A DNA stretch of 64,000 nt from Psychrobacter urativorans. GTDB lineage: Bacteria > Pseudomonadota > Gammaproteobacteria > Pseudomonadales > Moraxellaceae. Both the position numbers and the translations under genes were made by a program. The notes beneath the pieces were generated by a model. It did no database searches. It saw only the letters and a program-made list of their open reading frames with translations, and was not told the origin of the DNA. The DNA is taken from contig NZ_CP012678.1 of the NCBI RefSeq assembly GCF_001298525.1, positions 1,798,001 through 1,862,000 on the forward strand, read 5' to 3'. Positions 56,506 to 64,000 of this stretch are shown here, piece by piece; position 1 is the stretch's first letter; every line of letters begins with the position of its first letter.

Positions 56506-56526
56506 AAGGTGCACTGTCGGCACCTT
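56506..56526 (-). other. Hairpin between purE and purK
   Basis: AAGGTGC and GCACCTT are perfect 7-bp arms around a 7-nt loop. On the minus strand a T-rich but interrupted stretch follows, so a weak terminator or processing stem separating purE from purK is possible. Confidence 0.4.
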
Positions 56527-56558
56527 ATACTGAGTAAAAAATTTATAACATTATCTAT

Positions 56559-56586
56559 AAAAGCTATTTATGAAAAGCGATTTATA
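56559..56586. repeat. 14-bp tandem repeat downstream of purE
   Basis: AAAAGCTATTTATG is followed by AAAAGCGATTTATA (12 of 14 identical). Confidence 0.65.
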
Positions 56587-56629
56587 AATACTGCATGATA
56601 AAAAACAGCTATTAAAATAGGCAATTTAA

Positions 56630-57184
56630 TTAGCTGTTAATAATACCGGGCGTTGGGCTCGCTAGAATCGTCGCCGTTTGCTCGTGGCGGAGATTGTGCA
56701 GCTTAGTGGCAATCAAATTATCATGCAGCGCTAATATCTGAATGGCAAGCAGTGCGGCATTATAAGCACCCGCTGAACCAATAGCCAGTGTTCCGACCGC
56801 AACGCCTTTTGGCATTTGCACGATAGACAGTAAGCTGTCCCAACCGCTCAGCATAGAGGATTTTACGGGTACACCTAATACCGGCAATGGCGTTTGACTG
56901 GCACACATTCCGGGCAGATGGGCTGCACCGCCTGCACCGGCGATAATAACGTGTAAGCCATTGTCCTTTGCGCCTTTCGCATAATCAAATAATCTGTCAG
57001 GCGTACGGTGTGCCGACACCACTTCGCATTCAAAAGCAATATCGAAATCTGCTAACAGTTGCGCAGCAGCAGACATGGTTGTCCAATCAGACTGCGAACC
57101 CATGATGATGCCAACTAAGGGTTGACCCGCAGGGGAGGTAATAGGACCGTGTGGTTCAGTAGCGTGGACAGGTGCGTTGCTCAT
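56630..57184 (-). CDS. purE: N5-CAIR mutase PurE
   Basis: Moves the carboxyl group of N5-CAIR to give CAIR in purine synthesis, acting after PurK. 184 residues: [26 protein letters not shown] with the catalytic His, and [12 protein letters not shown] are the class I PurE signature. A short N-terminal extension (about 18 residues) precedes the fold. GAGGG lies nine bases before the ATG. First gene of purE-purK-DUF188. Confidence 0.96.
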   Translation of the reverse strand: MSNAPVHATEPHGPITSPAGQPLVGIIMGSQSDWTTMSAAAQLLADFDIAFECEVVSAHRTPDRLFDYAKGAKDNGLHVIIAGAGGAAHLPGMCASQTPLPVLGVPVKSSMLSGWDSLLSIVQMPKGVAVGTLAIGSAGAYNAALLAIQILALHDNLIATKLHNLRHEQTATILASPTPGIINS

Positions 57185-57328
57185 AATGCGATACCCTCAA
57201 AAAGACCATCATACAAAAGTTTTGCCCCAGCCGTAAAGCCAAGTTTCACAGTTATTGAGAAAGTCAGTATAATCATTCAATATATAGCTATCTTTATTGG
57301 CAGTATTCGTTAACCGAGTATCGCCATT

Positions 57329-58309
57329 TTAGTCGTGGCGATATTGCACAAAGTTATCGGCATGCAGCGGTAATGGCTGCGCTGTATCAAGCTGATAACA
57401 AGTTAAATACCCACTATCGACAGCCGCAGAGTAATCCGTACAAATCACTTGAATACTAAGTGGCTCAGGATTGCCCGTTAGCCAATAATGCCCAACAAAC
57501 ACGGGTTTATGCGTTTTAATCGCAAAATTAATATTCTCCGCCATCGCATCGACTGGGATTTGTGCCAATCCGGATGCCGGAGCGCGAGCAATTTCATGAA
57601 TTGTGCGAGTATTGAGCTCATCAAGCCACCAACGTACCCGAACTTGTGAGCGTTCTGCGCCATCTTTATCGACCATGATTAAGCCTTCAGGCAGGGCAGT
57701 TTCTACCCCTTTTAGCACGCGCTCTAACGCGTCATAAGGTGCAGAATGCTTTTGCGAGGTTAGAATCAGTGCTTCAGGCGTTAGGCAGTTATCAACCGTC
57801 AATAAAGGCTGTAGCACCGCCATGCTATCGACATCCCAACAGGCATGGACAAAGCAGCCAAATTCGGTTTCTAACCATAATGGAAGCTCATAAAACCGAT
57901 TGAGCCAATAATGATGCAACTCAGAGCCGAAAGGTATTTCCGCTAAAAACGCTTCATGCTGACGTATATGTACCTCATTGTGTGAGCGCAGGTAATGTTT
58001 AGAGTCGCTGTCCTTGTCCTTGTCCTTGTCATTGTAATTAGGATGAGGATCAAGCGTCGCGAAAGCCAGCGCATTGTATTCATGATTGCCCATCACCGCA
58101 TCGGCAACATCCGCATCTAACATCGCAAATACCGTCTGAAGCGTTGCCAACTGCTGAGCGCCACGGTCGATTAAATCGCCAATAAACAGCGCCCGATGTC
58201 CCTCTGGCGGCATATAGCACTCACCATTATGCACATAGCCCAATTGCTCAAGCAGACCCGTCAGCTTATCTGCATAACCATGCACATCACCAATAATATC
58301 TATAATCAT
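57329..58309 (-). CDS. Calcineurin-like metallophosphoesterase
   Basis: Predicted cytoplasmic PPP-type phosphatase of 326 residues. Metal-binding motifs: IIGDVHGYADKL (GDxHG) at the N-terminus, LFIGDLIDRG (GDxxDRG) near residue 50, VMGNHEYNAL (GNHE) near residue 77, and FVGHYWLTG with a late His. These match diadenosine tetraphosphatase/serine-threonine phosphatase relatives; the substrate cannot be told. A hydrophilic KDKDKDSDSK insert near residue 97 is coded by a hexanucleotide repeat (58009-58032). The start-codon region is duplicated upstream (58304-58343). Confidence 0.85.
   Translation of the reverse strand: MIIDIIGDVHGYADKLTGLLEQLGYVHNGECYMPPEGHRALFIGDLIDRGAQQLATLQTVFAMLDADVADAVMGNHEYNALAFATLDPHPNYNDKDKDKDSDSKHYLRSHNEVHIRQHEAFLAEIPFGSELHHYWLNRFYELPLWLETEFGCFVHACWDVDSMAVLQPLLTVDNCLTPEALILTSQKHSAPYDALERVLKGVETALPEGLIMVDKDGAERSQVRVRWWLDELNTRTIHEIARAPASGLAQIPVDAMAENINFAIKTHKPVFVGHYWLTGNPEPLSIQVICTDYSAAVDSGYLTCYQLDTAQPLPLHADNFVQYRHD
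58009..58032. repeat. Coding hexanucleotide repeat (TGTCCT)
   Basis: Three perfect TGTCCT units plus TGTCAT. On the minus strand they encode a Lys-Asp repeat in a surface loop of the phosphatase. Changes in copy number keep the frame. Confidence 0.9.
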
Positions 58310-58343
58310 AAATTGTCATCAAAAATCATAAGTTGTCATTATA
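58304..58343. repeat. 20-bp tandem duplication over the phosphatase start codon
   Basis: AATCATAAATTGTCATC and AATCATAAGTTGTCATT recur with a 20-bp period. The first copy contains the start codon (58307-58309, minus strand); the second places another ATG upstream that runs into a stop after two codons. Confidence 0.85.
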
Positions 58344-58387
58344 TTAGAAAATCTTAGAAAAACTGGCTGCGTTAAAAACTGTTTGCT

Positions 58388-58996
58388 CTAAAAACTTGGG
58401 GATAGTAATGCAGTAAAAAAGTGGGGCACAATTTGTGGTTGCAGTACAATAGTCGCAATCACCCCAAACGCGCCGCCCCACAGATGCGCCATATGATTGA
58501 TATTTGAGCCGCCACGCTTATCCGCGTAAATACTATATGCCACATAAGCGACCGCAAATAAGATAGCCGGAATCGGAACAATAGCAAACAGATAAAGGGT
58601 TTCCCACGGTCTTATTAATATAAATGCAAATAATACTGCGGAGACACCGCCTGATGCGCCAAGGCTCAAATAACTGGCATTATTTTTATTCTTAATATAG
58701 CTTGGAATCATCGCCACAATAATAGCCAAGACATAAAAAATCACAAAGCCATAACCGCCCAAAAATTGCTGATATAAGCCTTCAATAGCACGACCAAAAA
58801 AGTACAACGTAAACATATTAAACAGCAAATGCATACTATCGGCATGAATAAAGCCATGGGTCACAAAGCGATCCCACTGACCATTCGCTATCGCTGGCGG
58901 ATAAAAAATCAATCGATTAAACAGCGCTTTATTTTGCCACGCTAATAAGCTGACAATAACCGTGATGATAATAATAAGCGTCGTATGGTCAAACAA
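58388..58996 (-). CDS. Rhomboid family intramembrane serine protease
   Basis: Six-helix membrane protease of 202 residues. The catalytic Ser115 is in SLGASGGVSAVLF and His171 in NHMAHLWGG; HLLFNMFTLYFFG provides the oxyanion Asn and the L1 region. The predicted start is TTG at 58996, supported by AAGGA seven bases upstream. Short core form without a cytosolic domain. No natural substrate is evident from the context; the flanking genes are unrelated. Confidence 0.9.
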   Translation of the reverse strand: MFDHTTLIIIITVIVSLLAWQNKALFNRLIFYPPAIANGQWDRFVTHGFIHADSMHLLFNMFTLYFFGRAIEGLYQQFLGGYGFVIFYVLAIIVAMIPSYIKNKNNASYLSLGASGGVSAVLFAFILIRPWETLYLFAIVPIPAILFAVAYVAYSIYADKRGGSNINHMAHLWGGAFGVIATIVLQPQIVPHFFTALLSPSF

Positions 58997-59075
58997 ATTA
59001 TAATCCTTAGGCCAAGCCTGATGAATAAAAACATCAACAGCCCAATGGCAATCGCTGAATAGCAGTCAGTAAATC

Positions 59076-59107
59076 ATCGTTAAAACAATATATCGTTAAA
59101 ACAGTAT
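59076..59107. repeat. 16-bp tandem duplication upstream of rhomboid gene
   Basis: ATCGTTAAAACAATAT is followed by ATCGTTAAAACAGTAT (15 of 16 identical). Confidence 0.92.
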
Positions 59108-59407
59108 AAAGCACGAGTATAGCAATAATAGTCATAAACACTGGCGTAAATAGGACGCAAGCGTTCAGCATTTCACTATCATCTTAGATAGTTTAAAGTT
59201 AAATCACAATTATGCACGAACAGAATTTACATACCCATACAAAATAAGCCCGATGAATGGCTAACTTAATGCCGTAACCTTCTATATCCTGAGCATTCTG
59301 TCTCATGAACATTGTTTATGATGCAGTTATGCAGTACTTTATTCTTTTATGATTGCTATTTATATGACTATTTTTATATAGATAGGTAATTTTTAACATT
59401 TTTGGTT

Positions 59408-59467
59408 GTCGTACTTTTAGCTATAGTAATTTTAGCTGTCGTAATTTTGGCTATCGCACGTTTGGAA
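59408..59467. repeat. 15-bp degenerate tandem repeat, four copies
   Basis: Units GTCGTACTTTTAGCT, ATAGTAATTTTAGCT, GTCGTAATTTTGGCT and ATCGCACGTTTGGAA follow each other and end 40 bp before the start codon at 59508, so they cover the expected promoter or leader. Confidence 0.85.
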
Positions 59468-59507
59468 ACTTATCCCTTTAACTCTCACACTGGTAAAGAC
59501 CGTATTT

Positions 59508-61070
59508 ATGAACATTATTAATCAACTAGAACAAACCGTCACGCCCGCAGTATTAGGCGCAAGCGGTAGCGTGGCACATATCAGTTTACTTGAGCAATTT
59601 TATGCCATTTTAGTTACCCGTTTAGCCGTATCAGAAATATACACGCAGCTACAGCGCAACGATCAAAGCTATATAGAGCCCTCTGTTGCACGCAGCATAT
59701 TGTTTGAGCAGCTTTGGGTACAGCCCAGTCAACGCCATTTATTGGTACAAGAGCTGGCAACGACACACCATGTCGATGAAACGACGACAGAGCAATTGCT
59801 CATCAATGCGGCGTATTTGGCGTATCAAGAACTTAAAAATTTAGCAAATGGACAGTTTTTACCGGCATTTTTACAAATGCAGCAAGCCTCTGTGCGCCAA
59901 TATTTACCAGTGTGGGCAGCAGCAGTGGTCTCGCCTGTGGTCGCGGTAGTCGCGGAAGAAACTGCCGTACAACGCACAGTGCTAGCAGCCGATGCACTAC
60001 TTTATGATAATTATCAAACGCCAAAAGCTGCTGTCACCACCAATCAAGTGCTTGCTGCTGATAGTGTGCCCGTGATTGTTGAAGGCAGCGATGGGCAAGC
60101 CGCGATGGTTAGTAGCATTGATAGCATTGATAGCACCGATGCCATTCATGCCAATCCTGCAGATTATCGCGCGCCTGACAGTCATTCAAACAGCAGCCTT
60201 GCAGAAATACGGCAGCGTAATCAGCGTAATGATTTAATCGTACGCGCATTATTATTTGCCGCAGCATTAGGGGCGATTGCTTTAGTGTGGGTGTTGGTCA
60301 GCAAAAATGATGAAGTAGAACCGATAGTGCCAGTCGCCACCGCCCCTGTAGAGCCGGCGCCAGAAGTTGAAGAACCAGCGCCAGTATTGACGCCAGCGCA
60401 ATTGGCGGTTAGCGTCGATTACAGTGGTAATTTATATTCGTGCTCAGCAACGGTTGGCGATATCGGCTTGCAAGATGTCCTTAAACAAGCGCTTTATACT
60501 AGCTTTGGTGACCAGTCCAATGCCTGTCAGATTACTGTGCAAGAAGGGGTCGCTACCACGCTGACCAATGTCAGTATAGACACCTTACCGAATGTGTTAA
60601 TGTTGATGCGAACCGCGCCATTTTTGCGTTTGCAATTACAAAATGACAGCATGACGTTAGAAGCGCCAGACGAGACGTTATTACAGCGTTTGCTCGTTGA
60701 TATGCACACTTTATTACCAGCGATGACCGTTACTACCGCCACAACGATCACCAACACGCAGCCGCCTGCAAACACTTATGATGAAACCTACAATAATAAC
60801 AACTATAACAATGGTGCTTACAATAATGGGGCAGTGCCAAACAACGGTAGCGCACCCGCACCTATCACCACTGATAACAATATGATGACCAATCAGCCGA
60901 ACCCATCATCTTTTACTGGCAATAACAGCAGTAATGATTCTGTTGCGCCGCCGTACCCCTCACAAAACAATCCAGCACCGCAATCGTCATCGCCAATGAC
61001 GCCCGATACATCAGATTTAGAGAAGCCTATCTTTGCAGAACAGCCTATTATTAGAAAACCTGCGAATTAG
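59508..61070 (+). CDS. Membrane-anchored envelope protein, paralogue lacking OmpA domain
   Basis: Unrecognised protein of 520 residues. Residues 1-145 form a helical domain (LLEQFYAILVTRLAV, YLPVWAAAVV) shared with the next gene. A single transmembrane segment lies at about 245-263 (ALLFAAALGAIALVWVLV), followed by a Pro/Glu-rich stalk and a periplasmic domain (about 300-410; NLYSCSATVGD, FGDQSNACQ, LLPAMTV) also shared with the neighbour, with two Cys that may pair. The OmpA domain of the neighbour is replaced by a tail of about 110 residues rich in Asn, Pro, Ser and Thr. Topology is predicted cytoplasm-in, periplasm-out. Weak ribosome binding site. Function unknown; DUF937-like character of the N-terminus is a guess. 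Confidence 0.7.
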   Translation: MNIINQLEQTVTPAVLGASGSVAHISLLEQFYAILVTRLAVSEIYTQLQRNDQSYIEPSVARSILFEQLWVQPSQRHLLVQELATTHHVDETTTEQLLINAAYLAYQELKNLANGQFLPAFLQMQQASVRQYLPVWAAAVVSPVVAVVAEETAVQRTVLAADALLYDNYQTPKAAVTTNQVLAADSVPVIVEGSDGQAAMVSSIDSIDSTDAIHANPADYRAPDSHSNSSLAEIRQRNQRNDLIVRALLFAAALGAIALVWVLVSKNDEVEPIVPVATAPVEPAPEVEEPAPVLTPAQLAVSVDYSGNLYSCSATVGDIGLQDVLKQALYTSFGDQSNACQITVQEGVATTLTNVSIDTLPNVLMLMRTAPFLRLQLQNDSMTLEAPDETLLQRLLVDMHTLLPAMTVTTATTITNTQPPANTYDETYNNNNYNNGAYNNGAVPNNGSAPAPITTDNNMMTNQPNPSSFTGNNSSNDSVAPPYPSQNNPAPQSSSPMTPDTSDLEKPIFAEQPIIRKPAN

Positions 61071-61405
61071 GCAATAGTATCTCTAGTTAAGATTACCAAT
61101 AAAAAATACTTCATATAAATATGCATGGATATGGAGTATTTTTGTTATCGATTGGTAGTCAATTCTAATTATGGTTACGCGTTGCAACTGAAACCTTACC
61201 TCTCGTATCATTTACACAACAGCGACTAGATTGTGACCTTTCCCTACACAACTCTATAATGTAAGCGTTACGCTGTTTGTTTTTAGCTAGTTTTTAGCTG
61301 GTCACTCATTTTTTTAAAATAAAGTGAAAAAAATAAGCAACTTTATATAAAACATTGTAAAAATGACAATGAAAATGAAACGATTATAATCGGAGGCAGT
61401 ACATT
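61071..61405. other. Gap between the two paralogous envelope genes
   Basis: Holds an AT-rich terminator-like hairpin (61102-61143) and the ribosome binding site of the OmpA-type gene (GGAGG at 61392-61396). No ORF and no convincing promoter. Confidence 0.5.
61102..61143 (+). terminator. AT-rich terminator-like hairpin
   Basis: AAAAATACTTCATAT and ATATGGAGTATTTTT are complementary apart from one G-T pair, with a 12-nt loop and a T-run at the 3' arm. Weak because the stem is AT-rich. Confidence 0.5.
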
Positions 61406-62956
61406 ATGGATATTATCAGTCATTTAACCCGAACGGTCAGTCCAGCAGTGCTTGGAGATGACAGTACGCCCGCTAAGAAAAATTTACTTGAACAATTTTA
61501 TGCTATTTTTGCCTCACGTTTAGCAGATAAAGAAGCTTACGGGCACTTTGCTAATGAGAATATTGCACGCGACGACCAAGGTTTTTATGAGCGTGTGTGG
61601 ACGGATGGTGGTGAACGCGACATCATCTCACGTGAGCTTGCCGCTGCCCATGATGTTGATGCTACAGCAGCGCGTGGTCTTATCGCGATGGCTGCGCCTT
61701 TAGCCTATCACGAGATTAAAAGCTTAGCGGGTGCTACCCCCGTACCGCAATTCTTGCATGACAATCGTGCTAATTATCAGTCTCATATTCCTGTATGGGC
61801 AAGTGCCGTTTTGCCTGCCGCTATGGTTGCGACTACGGCTGCGGCTGCTCCCGCTGGCACGCGGATTTCTGATACCGTTAGTATGGCACCGTTGCAACAT
61901 ACCGAAGAGCCAAAAGGCAACTTTATGAAAGCGTTGCTGCCTATTATTGGTCTGATTATTTTAGGGGCATTGGCTTGGGCGCTATTGAGAGGCTGTAAGG
62001 AAAATACCAATCCTGAGCCGGTTGGCACACCCATGGTAACAGAGCAGCAAGCTGGTACAGGCGATAATAAAACGGTCGCCTCTAGTATTGAGCCTGCCTC
62101 GTTGCGTATTGCAACCGGTGATGCGGGTGCATTATATGCTTGCCGTATGAACGTTGGTGATGAAACGCTAAAAACCACCGTCATGAACGCGATGAGCGCC
62201 ACCTTTGGTGATGATGCGAATAAATGTAGAGCCGATGTTGATGGCAGCTTTGCCATGGATATGCCAGCCGCCGCCCAGCTGGCGTCTATTTTATCCATTA
62301 TTAAAAGTGTTCCCAACGCCAGCATGGTGATTAAGGGTAATGAAATCACCGTTAATGCGCCAGATGCCACTACCTTGAAGAAGCTGGTTGCTGATTTGCA
62401 AGCTGCTGCACCTGCGATGACTGTCATCGCTGAAAAACCATTAAACTTACAAAGTGAGGTTGATAACAGTATAGCTGCCGCTGGAACGGCGATGGATAAT
62501 CTTGGTGCAAACCCAAGTCCACGTGATGTTGCGCGGGCATTAAGTCTACAAGTCGTCCACTTTGGCGTCGATGAAGCCGTTATTCCTGATGCTAATAAGC
62601 GTCTGCTTGACCGTGCCGTTGCTTTAATGAAACAAGTGCCAGATATGAAGTTGATGATTATCGGTCATACCGATAAAACGGCTGACGCGGCTTATAATAT
62701 GAAGTTATCACAAGAACGCGCGCAATCCATGAAAGATTACATGGTGTCGCAAGGTGCTGATCCTGCAAAACTCATGACCAAAGGTATGGGTGAAACAGAC
62801 CCTATCGCTGACAACTCAACGGAGCAAGGTCGCTTCCGTAACCGCCGTATCGAATTTACGGTCTATGATGAATCTGCACAGAATAATAATGGGGTGGTGG
62901 CAACGGTAGGCAATGAGTCAGGTATTGCACTTGACCCAAATGCCAACGCTCAATAA
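61406..62956 (+). CDS. Inner-membrane-anchored OmpA family protein
   Basis: Protein of 516 residues in four parts: helical N-terminal domain (1-140; LLEQFYAIFASRLAD, HIPVWASAVLP), transmembrane segment at about 175-192 (LLPIIGLIILGALAWALL), a periplasmic domain (about 225-345; ALYACRMNVGD, FGDDANKCR, VIKGNEITVNAPD) with a BON-like look and two Cys, and a C-terminal OmpA peptidoglycan-binding domain (about 380-490; VHFGVDEAVIPDANKRLLD, IIGHTDKTADAAYNMKLSQ, RFRNRRIEF). Strong GGAGG ribosome binding site. It is likely to link inner membrane and cell wall. Closely related in layout to the preceding gene, indicating duplication. Confidence 0.85.
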   Translation: MDIISHLTRTVSPAVLGDDSTPAKKNLLEQFYAIFASRLADKEAYGHFANENIARDDQGFYERVWTDGGERDIISRELAAAHDVDATAARGLIAMAAPLAYHEIKSLAGATPVPQFLHDNRANYQSHIPVWASAVLPAAMVATTAAAAPAGTRISDTVSMAPLQHTEEPKGNFMKALLPIIGLIILGALAWALLRGCKENTNPEPVGTPMVTEQQAGTGDNKTVASSIEPASLRIATGDAGALYACRMNVGDETLKTTVMNAMSATFGDDANKCRADVDGSFAMDMPAAAQLASILSIIKSVPNASMVIKGNEITVNAPDATTLKKLVADLQAAAPAMTVIAEKPLNLQSEVDNSIAAAGTAMDNLGANPSPRDVARALSLQVVHFGVDEAVIPDANKRLLDRAVALMKQVPDMKLMIIGHTDKTADAAYNMKLSQERAQSMKDYMVSQGADPAKLMTKGMGETDPIADNSTEQGRFRNRRIEFTVYDESAQNNNGVVATVGNESGIALDPNANAQ

Positions 62957-63001
62957 AAATTATGTCTGAGTAACGCTTAGTTAATTAACTGGTATAAAAT
63001 T

Positions 63002-63035
63002 AAAAAACCGCATCTTATGAAAGGTGCGGTTTTTT
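63002..63035. terminator. Bidirectional terminator between OmpA-family gene and nagZ
   Basis: AAAAAACCGCA and TGCGGTTTTTT are perfect complements around a 12-nt loop that can extend the stem. Confidence 0.9.
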
Positions 63036-63082
63036 ATTTGGACAAGTTTTTGAGGGATAAATAAGCGACCACTAATAATGAA

Positions 63083-64000
63083 TTATTTATAGTTGGTTGG
63101 GTCTTTTAAGCCCGTATTATTATCTGTCGCTGCTGTATCCATTTGCGTCTCAAAAAATGTTTGCATGATATTATTTTTTGCCTGTTGCCAATGGTTAAAT
63201 TGCTGGCAAGTCGATTCCAAATCACCTTGCCACCTTGGAATTTGTCCGCACATCGTTTTAATGCGGTTTTGATTGGGATAAGGCAAGTCTTGCGCCGCTT
63301 TAGCCGCTTCGTGAGCCGCAATGCGGTCGTTACAGACCAATGCAATATCGCAGCCTGCGTTAATAGCGGCATGTACGCGTGCGCTAATGTCACCCGCCGC
63401 AGATGCACCTGCCATCGATAAATCGTCAGAGAACAATACACCATCGAATTTTAGCTGGTCTCGCAAGATATCTTGTAGCCAAATTTTAGAAAATCCTGCC
63501 GGCTTATTATCCACTTGCGAAAAAATAACGTGCGCGGGCATTAACGCATCAAGCCACGGCAGCGTTTGGATAAAGGGTTGCATATCATGCGCCATAAGCT
63601 CATCTAAACTACGCTCATCAATCGCTTCTGCGACGTGTGAGTCCGGTGCAATACCACCATGACCGGGGAAGTGCTTGCCCGTCGTTGCCATGCCTGCCGC
63701 CTTCATCCCGCGCATAAACTGCGACGATAACGCCACAATAATTTGCGGATCAGCATGAAAGCTACGATCACCAATCACTTGGCTGATACCATCAGTATCA
63801 AGCACGGGGGCAAAGCTGACATCTATCCCTACCGTCAATACTTCAGCTGCCATTAAATAGCCACAATCGTAAGCGCACGTTAGCGCTCGACTGGGATCTT
63901 GGTCAAATAATTTACCTAACTCACCCATTGCTGGTAACGGCGTAAAGCCTTTACGCAACCGTGCCACCCGTCCACCTTCTTGATCAACGCCGATGAGAAT
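63083..64000 (-). CDS. nagZ: Beta-N-acetylhexosaminidase NagZ, 5' truncated by window edge
   Basis: Glycoside hydrolase family 3 enzyme that removes GlcNAc from muropeptides in cytoplasmic cell-wall recycling. The frame stays open to the right edge and there reads ILIGVDQEGGRVARLRKGF, the conserved NagZ N-terminal segment, so the start lies outside and the GTG at 63967 is internal. GKHFPGHGGIAPDSHVAE carries the catalytic His loop and FSDDLSMAGA the nucleophilic Asp. About 40-50 N-terminal residues are missing. The C-terminus extends roughly 40 residues past the core. Convergent with the OmpA-family gene. Confidence 0.95.
   Translation of the reverse strand: MLIGVDQEGGRVARLRKGFTPLPAMGELGKLFDQDPSRALTCAYDCGYLMAAEVLTVGIDVSFAPVLDTDGISQVIGDRSFHADPQIIVALSSQFMRGMKAAGMATTGKHFPGHGGIAPDSHVAEAIDERSLDELMAHDMQPFIQTLPWLDALMPAHVIFSQVDNKPAGFSKIWLQDILRDQLKFDGVLFSDDLSMAGASAAGDISARVHAAINAGCDIALVCNDRIAAHEAAKAAQDLPYPNQNRIKTMCGQIPRWQGDLESTCQQFNHWQQAKNNIMQTFFETQMDTAATDNNTGLKDPTNYK

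Larger units (their letters stand above)
58997..59507. other. Divergent gap between rhomboid and envelope-protein genes
   Basis: No ORF. It contains a 16-bp tandem repeat (59076-59107) on the rhomboid side and a 15-bp four-copy degenerate repeat (59408-59467) on the other side. Confidence 0.55.

Noticed and set aside
61385..61390. TATAAT as promoter of the OmpA-family gene
   Set aside because: It directly abuts the GGAGG ribosome binding site, so a transcript starting from it would lack the site.
61783..62427. 214-codon antisense ORF inside the OmpA-family gene
   Set aside because: Mirror ORF of a long GC-balanced coding region. No ribosome binding site or domain, and the plus-strand gene is certain.

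Overview
The window looks like chromosomal DNA of a gammaproteobacterium of the Moraxellaceae, most probably Psychrobacter. The AT-leaning base composition, the protein style (long low-complexity tails on RNase E, MutS and PurK) and the Pseudomonadales-type gene neighbourhoods (mutS-fdxA, dsbC-hom, rne/rluC-HAD phosphatase, rnfH/bamE/fur, pilT-pilU with yggS, cytochrome c5/c4 beside engB) all fit. The species call is inference from gene order and sequence character, not a database result. No rRNA, tRNA, CRISPR array, insertion sequence or prophage was seen.

Left end (1-15 kb) is type IV pilus territory. A truncated outer-membrane phospholipase gene (pldA) and comF precede a tight minor-pilin operon fimT-pilV-pilW-pilX-pilY1-pilE-pilE. 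Then come the major-type pilin pilA, an unusual two-gene insert (an ICMT-like membrane methyltransferase and a membrane-anchored beta-lactamase-fold serine hydrolase) and a second four-cysteine pilin. Each of the three pilin transcription units has a sigma54-type -24/-12 element with identical GG-to-GC spacing (2146-2160, 11246-11260, 14379-14393). The retraction ATPases pilU and pilT lie separately at 43.7-46.0 kb. I consider the two-pilin, two-enzyme cassette the best candidate for an undescribed system.

15-37 kb is mainly housekeeping: fdxA, mutS, secA, a small lipoprotein, two YsnF/AvaK (DUF2382) stress-type proteins, a thiolase, hom, dsbC, a DUF808 membrane protein, and a very long rne divergent from rluC across a 1.1-kb gap. 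Next to rluC is a HAD phosphatase gene broken by a one-base deletion inside its catalytic motif.

37-64 kb holds engB, cytochromes c5 and c4, a divergent NSS-like transporter, rnfH, bamE and fur, then pilU/pilT/yggS, a CNNM/CorC-type membrane protein, nadE, an AI-2E family transporter, pdxB, epmA, a DUF188 gene with purK and purE, a metallophosphatase, a rhomboid protease, a paralogous pair of membrane-anchored envelope proteins (only one keeps an OmpA domain), and the start-truncated nagZ at the right edge.

A window-wide feature is the large number of near-perfect short tandem duplications (mostly 9-20 bp) at gene boundaries, several covering start or stop codons. Most convergent gene pairs are separated by clear bidirectional rho-independent terminators.
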